Below, in pieces: positions 60,715 to 64,000 of a DNA stretch of 64,000 nt (position 1 is its first letter; each line of letters opens with the position of its first letter). Made by a program: the position numbers and the translations under genes. Location: assembly GCF_900107435.1 (NCBI RefSeq), contig NZ_FNPZ01000006.1, positions 62,001-126,000 of the forward strand. Direction: 5' to 3'. Source of the stretch: Herbiconiux ginsengi (lineage in GTDB: Bacteria; Actinomycetota; Actinomycetes; Actinomycetales; Microbacteriaceae). Below the pieces are notes generated by a model. That model was not told the DNA's origin. It saw only the letters and a list, made by a program, of their open reading frames with translations, and did no database searches.

Positions 60715-63159
60715 ATGCCCGGCCGCCCCGCTGAACCTCGGCCGGCGGTCCCTTTCGTGATCGTGACGGATGCGGGCCCCGGCCGCGTGCGCCTCATCCC
60801 CATCGCCGATCCCGCGCCCGCTGCCGCGGCGCCGAACGCTGCGGTTGCGCCCGCGCCCTCCGCGGCACCCCCACCCGCTGACGCGCTCCCGCCCACTGCG
60901 GCGCTTCCATCCGCTGCGGTGCCTGCGCCCGCTGCGGCGCCCCCGCTCGTGGCGGTGCCCGCGCCCACCGTGGCGCCCGGGCGCTCCGCGGAACCCCCAC
61001 CCGCTGACGCGCTCCCGCCCACAGCGGCGCTTCCATCCGCCGTTGACCCTGCGTCCGCTGGGGCACCCCCGTCCGCTGACGCGTCGCCTCCCTCCGCCGT
61101 GGTGCCGCCGCCCGTCGGCGGGCAACCGTTCGCCCGCCAACCCGTGGAGTCGCCGCCGATCGACGTGGCGGTGACCGAGCTGCCGGAAGCGGTCGCGCGG
61201 CTCGAACGGGAGCATCCGCGGTGGGTCTGGAGCGACACTGCGCGCTGGTACCCCGGGCTGCTTGCGGCCGGCGTGCGTGTGGAACGATGTGTCGACCTCC
61301 GCCTCTCGCACGCGATCCTCCGCCATTCGTCTCTCACTGCGACATCCGCCCTCGCGAAGTCGCCGTCCGACGAATGGGACACGACACCCCGCCTTGACGT
61401 TCTCCCGCCCGGCCCGGCGTCGCCCGCCCCGCAGCAGGCGACCCTCTTCGACGCCCTGGACGAGTTCGCCGAGCCGTCGTCTGCACGTGCCGAGGCGAAT
61501 CCAGCCGGCGGATCCCACCCGGCCATGCGGTCGAACCTCGCGACGCGCGACGGCGACGTCGCGGTCGGACCCGACCTGAGCGGTGCGCGGGATGCCGCGG
61601 GCCGTCCAGCGGCGCACGGTGGGTCGGGCGGGGGACCGGCCGGCGAACCCACCGAGCTCACCGAGTGGCGTCGGCAGCGCGCCGCCGTCCAAGGTGCCAC
61701 CGACCCGAGCCGCATCGCGCTCCTGCTCGCGGCCGAATCCGCCGGCAGCCTGGTCGCGGCCGAGATGCAGCACGCCGGACTGCCGTGGAGCGCAGCCCTG
61801 CACGACGACCTGCTCACGAGACTCCTCGGTGCGCGCCCGGCGGCGCCCGGCATCCGGCCCGCGCGTCTCGAGGAGCTGCTCGCGAGCATCCGCACTCTCC
61901 TCGACGACCCCACCGTGAACCCCGACTCGCCGGCCGAACTCGTCAAGTCATTGCGCCGCGCTGGCCTCAACGTCTCGAGCACGCGCTCGTGGGAGCTCAA
62001 AGAGATCGACCACCCGGCCATTCCGCCTCTGCTCGAATACAAGAAGCTCGCCCGATTGCTCACGGCGAACGGCTGGAGCTGGGTGGACACCTGGGTGCGT
62101 GCGGGCCGCTTCCATCCGAACTACATCCCGGGCGGCGTGGTCACCGGCCGCTGGGCCTCCGAGGGCGGGGGAGCGCTGCAGCTGCCGAAGCAGGTGCGCG
62201 GCGCTGTGGTGGCCGATCCGGGCTGGAAGCTCGTGGTGGCCGACGCCGCCCAGCTCGAACCGCGCATCCTCGCCGCCCTCGCCGGCGATCGCGCCATGGC
62301 CGCCGCGGGCCGCGACCGAGACCTCTACGACGGCATCGTCGCGTCGGGGGCCGTCGACACCCGAGCGCACGCGAAGCTCGGGATGCTCGGTGCGATGTAC
62401 GGCGGAACCAGCGGCGAGAGCGGCCGCATGCTCCCGCGCCTCGCCCGGGCGTATCCGGCGGCCATCAAGTTCGTCGAAGACGCCGCGCGCGCCGGGGAGG
62501 CCGGTGCGGTGGTCACCACCCGCCTCGGCCGCACCTCGCCCCGGCCGAGCGACGCCTGGCAAGACGTGCAGGATGCCGCGGGCGGCGACGACGCGAGCGA
62601 GGCCGCGCGATCCCGGGCCCGATCCGCCGCCCGCAGCTGGGGACGCTTCACGCGCAACTTCGTGGTGCAGGGCACCGCCGCCGAGTGGGCGCTGTGCTGG
62701 ATCGGCGCCATCCGTCGCCGCCTCTGGCTGCTGGATGCGCGCGCGGTCGCCCCGGTCGCGCCCGGCGGCACTGCTCCCGCCACGTCCGCGACCACGCCCG
62801 CCGCCTCCGCGCCCACGCCCGCCGCCTCCTCGCCCGCGACCACTACCACCGCGCCCGCAACGTCTGCGCCCGCCCGCCCCGAGCCCGGTGGCACGGCGCC
62901 CGGCGGCAGCGTGCCCGCCACCTCCGCGCCCGCGCTCGCCACCTCCGCAACCACGCCCGCCCGCCTCGAACAGCGCCCGCACCTCGCCTTCTTCCTGCAC
63001 GACGAGGTGATGGTGCACACCCCCGCGCACCTCGCCGACGCCGTGGCCGAGCAACTGCGCGCCGCCGCGGTCGAGGCCGGGCGCCTCATCTTCGGCGACG
63101 CCCCGGTGCAGTTCCCCGTCACGGTCGCGATCGTCGACAGCTACGACCAGGCCAAATAG
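60715..63159 (+). CDS. actinobacterial bifunctional 3'-5' exonuclease/DNA polymerase (family A)
   Basis: An 814-residue protein, about 230 longer than the usual 560-590. Residues 25-165 are a Pro/Ala-rich repeat; the exonuclease-like part spans about 165-400. The family-A polymerase core shows LEYKKLARLLTANGW, motif A VVADAAQLEPRILAAL, the O-helix-like KLGMLGAMYGGTSGESG, and motif C FFLHDEVMVH near 765. Between the thumb-proximal RRRLWLLDARA and motif C lies a second low-complexity insert of about 75 Ala/Thr/Pro residues. ATG 60715 is two bases after the recR stop. The insert may be an unstructured loop. Function is probably repair, by family. Confidence 0.88.
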   Translation: MPGRPAEPRPAVPFVIVTDAGPGRVRLIPIADPAPAAAAPNAAVAPAPSAAPPPADALPPTAALPSAAVPAPAAAPPLVAVPAPTVAPGRSAEPPPADALPPTAALPSAVDPASAGAPPSADASPPSAVVPPPVGGQPFARQPVESPPIDVAVTELPEAVARLEREHPRWVWSDTARWYPGLLAAGVRVERCVDLRLSHAILRHSSLTATSALAKSPSDEWDTTPRLDVLPPGPASPAPQQATLFDALDEFAEPSSARAEANPAGGSHPAMRSNLATRDGDVAVGPDLSGARDAAGRPAAHGGSGGGPAGEPTELTEWRRQRAAVQGATDPSRIALLLAAESAGSLVAAEMQHAGLPWSAALHDDLLTRLLGARPAAPGIRPARLEELLASIRTLLDDPTVNPDSPAELVKSLRRAGLNVSSTRSWELKEIDHPAIPPLLEYKKLARLLTANGWSWVDTWVRAGRFHPNYIPGGVVTGRWASEGGGALQLPKQVRGAVVADPGWKLVVADAAQLEPRILAALAGDRAMAAAGRDRDLYDGIVASGAVDTRAHAKLGMLGAMYGGTSGESGRMLPRLARAYPAAIKFVEDAARAGEAGAVVTTRLGRTSPRPSDAWQDVQDAAGGDDASEAARSRARSAARSWGRFTRNFVVQGTAAEWALCWIGAIRRRLWLLDARAVAPVAPGGTAPATSATTPAASAPTPAASSPATTTTAPATSAPARPEPGGTAPGGSVPATSAPALATSATTPARLEQRPHLAFFLHDEVMVHTPAHLADAVAEQLRAAAVEAGRLIFGDAPVQFPVTVAIVDSYDQAK
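60862..61042 (+). repeat. imperfect direct repeat encoding Pro/Ala linker
   Basis: A segment of about 55 bp at 60862-60916 recurs 126 bp downstream at 60988-61042 with only a few changes; both read PPPADALPPTAALPSA. Shorter degenerate Pro/Ala units fill the space between. It indicates that the N-terminal linker of the polymerase grew by slippage or unequal exchange. Confidence 0.75.
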
Positions 63160-63168
63160 CCTCGTGCC

Positions 63169-63339
63169 GTCGTTTCGGGAGGAGCACAGCGCAACCGAGC
63201 CCGAATACGCCCTCGGTCGTGCTCTCCTCCTCCCGAATCGACACGCGTCCCGGCACGACCTGTCGATTCGGGCGAACGAGGGCGCAATCGACCGCTCCTG
63301 AGGGCGAACTCGCACGCTCTTTCGCCCGAAACGACACGT
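63169..63339. repeat. two adjacent palindromes of the dispersed family
   Basis: First: GTCGTTTCGGGAGGAGCAC (63169-63187) opposes a copy ending AATCGAC at 63242 with a 5-base bulge. Second: GTCGATTCGGGCGAACGAG (63262-63280) opposes CTCTTTCGCCCGAAACGAC (ending near 63335) with two mismatches. Both resemble the palindrome at 41779-41860. They lie between convergent genes and can end both messages. Confidence 0.7.
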
Positions 63340-63369
63340 AGCACGGCGAGCTGCGTCGAGCGAGACCCC

Positions 63370-63573
63370 TCAGGCCGCCAGCGTCTCCGCGAGCTCGTCG
63401 AAGAGCACCGCCCCGGCCTCGGGCGTGATCGTGCCGGCATCCACGCCGGTCACGATGTTGAAGTACTCGAGTCTGCGGGTGGCGACGTCGGCCGTCACGG
63501 GCCTTATGGCGGTGTCGAAGGCGATGTCGGCCCGCAGCCGAGCCTTCAAGGCCTTCTTGTTCCAGTTGGTCAC
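63370..63573 (-). CDS. small hypothetical protein (67 residues)
   Basis: A compact soluble protein, MTNWNKKALKARLRADIAFD to the C-terminal LFDELAETLAA. It is rich in charged residues, with no signal or membrane segment. The GTG at 63573 lies exactly six bases after TAGCGT (63585-63580), the same leaderless arrangement as at several clear genes here, which supports it as real. Composition (Asn, Asp, Thr, Ile) is unlike a shadow frame. No family is recognised. It converges on the polymerase gene through two palindromes. Confidence 0.6.
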   Translation of the reverse strand: MTNWNKKALKARLRADIAFDTAIRPVTADVATRRLEYFNIVTGVDAGTITPEAGAVLFDELAETLAA

Positions 63574-63720
63574 AGCGTGACGCTATTCCGGCCGCGTGAA
63601 TGGCTCGTGAACGGATGCCGCGAATCGCCTTGGAGCGAGCCGCGCAGGCGCCGAGCATCCGCCGCCCGTGCCGCCACCCGGGACCGGCTCGCGCGCAGGA
63701 TTCGTGCATCCCGCGCGCGA

Positions 63721-63726
63721 TATAGT
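63721..63726 (+). promoter_or_regulatory. -10 box of lysC
   Basis: TATAGT is a near-consensus -10, 74 bases before the lysC start. No clear -35 is seen. The leader of about 65 bases shows no recognisable riboswitch. The rest of 63574-63799 holds no gene that I can support. Confidence 0.55.
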
Positions 63727-63799
63727 GGGCAGTCGGGTTTTCGCAGCCCTTTCCCTAACCAGTACAGCGCAAGCAGTGCAGCGCCACCAGGAGTCCCAC

Positions 63800-64000
63800 G
63801 TGAGCTTGATCGTGCAGAAGTACGGCGGGTCGTCCGTCGCCGACGCGGAGAGCATCAAGCGGGTGGCCAAGCGCATCGTCGAGACGCGCAAGGCGGGCAA
63901 CGAGGTCGTGGTCGCGGTCTCCGCCATGGGCGACACCACCGACGAGTTGCTCGATCTCGCGCACGAGGTGGCCCCCATCCCGGTCCCCCGCGAGATGGAC
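63800..64000 (+). CDS. lysC: aspartate kinase, N-terminal part (runs off window)
   Basis: The first 67 residues of aspartokinase: [20 protein letters not shown], with the ATP/aspartate-binding KYGGSSV, and [18 protein letters not shown]. It phosphorylates aspartate, the first step to lysine, threonine, methionine and diaminopimelate. GTG 63800 has AGGAG six bases upstream. The remainder lies beyond the window; asd usually follows. Confidence 0.96.
   Translation, partial: MSLIVQKYGGSSVADAESIKRVAKRIVETRKAGNEVVVAVSAMGDTTDELLDLAHEVAPIPVPREMD

Noticed and set aside
60840-61110. Minisatellite outside genes
   Set aside because: The repeat is in frame with, and part of, the polymerase gene.
63727-63799. 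Lysine riboswitch in front of lysC
   Set aside because: The leader is only about 70 bases and lacks the conserved lysine-riboswitch elements.

Overview
The window looks like a chromosomal segment of a high-GC, Gram-positive actinobacterium, most likely of the family Microbacteriaceae. Supporting signs are the strong GC bias, GTG starts, many genes that appear to be transcribed leaderless (TANNNT, six bases, ATG or GTG), the core block tRNA-Ser / SRP RNA ... dnaX-recR ... lysC, LAxTG-like cell-wall sorting tails, and abundant ROK, LacI and AraC controlled sugar importers. The family-level assignment is inference from gene content and style; no rRNA is present.

Layout. 1-2.1 kb: the C-terminal part of a GIY-YIG/NUMOD3 homing endonuclease, overlapping nrdF by 4 bp, then a small fragment that resembles the tail of a wall-anchored subtilase. 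2.1-10.8 kb: a D-2-hydroxyacid dehydrogenase fused to a DUF1349 domain, divergent from a glycerate kinase; then a coupled glycoside-hydrolase-like / DUF5107-TPR pair divergent from an AraC regulator. 10.8-14.1 kb: a carbohydrate ABC importer (binding protein and two permeases) whose promoter carries the same paired 21-bp-spaced boxes as the DUF5107 promoter, so both operons look like one AraC regulon. 14.2-20.5 kb: a xylose-type block (xylulokinase, permease, ATPase, binding protein, ROK repressor). 20.5-23.5 kb: PadR regulator plus a 14-helix MFS exporter, then a long structured leader with a 16-codon peptide in front of a GNAT-like gene. 23.6-31.3 kb: LacI regulator, AraD-type epimerase, ChvE/GguA/GguB-type sugar importer with twin operators, followed by a degenerate copy of the sugar ABC ATPase. 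31.4-34.7 kb: Leloir genes galT-galK divergent from a DeoR repressor. 34.8-42.5 kb: Bcr/CflA-type exporter, PAP2 phosphatase, LysR, an atypical SDR, a promoter region present in three tandem copies, and a saccharopine dehydrogenase-like / N-acylamino acid racemase-like / GNAT operon. 42.7-50 kb: a secreted polysaccharide deacetylase with CW_binding_2 repeats, phosphoketolase, a cysteine-free L36 protein, DUF3151 and an ice-binding-like wall protein. 50-57 kb: tRNA-Ser(GGA), an NAD(P)-binding protein, SRP RNA, a lipoprotein, pta-ackA, a TetR-GNAT fusion and a divergent GNAT. 57-64 kb: dnaX, recR, an actinobacterial family-A polymerase, a small conserved-looking gene and the start of lysC.

How it fits together. 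The cell appears to be a saprophyte specialised in plant-type sugars. Three separate importers feed xylulokinase, ribulose-5-phosphate epimerase and galactose enzymes; the pentose phosphates made can be split by phosphoketolase, and the resulting acetyl phosphate is handled by Pta and AckA, all encoded here. In all three importer operons the binding-protein gene is followed by a perfect 15-20 bp hairpin before the membrane or ATPase genes. The surface genes (deacetylase, ice-binding-like protein) suggest life in cold or plant/soil environments.

The most unusual items are the structured leader with overlapping alternative stems at 22.7-22.95 kb, the tandemly triplicated promoter at 38.58-38.74 kb, the inactive-looking ABC ATPase, the two domain fusions, the low-complexity insert inside the polymerase catalytic core, and the homing endonuclease next to nrdF.
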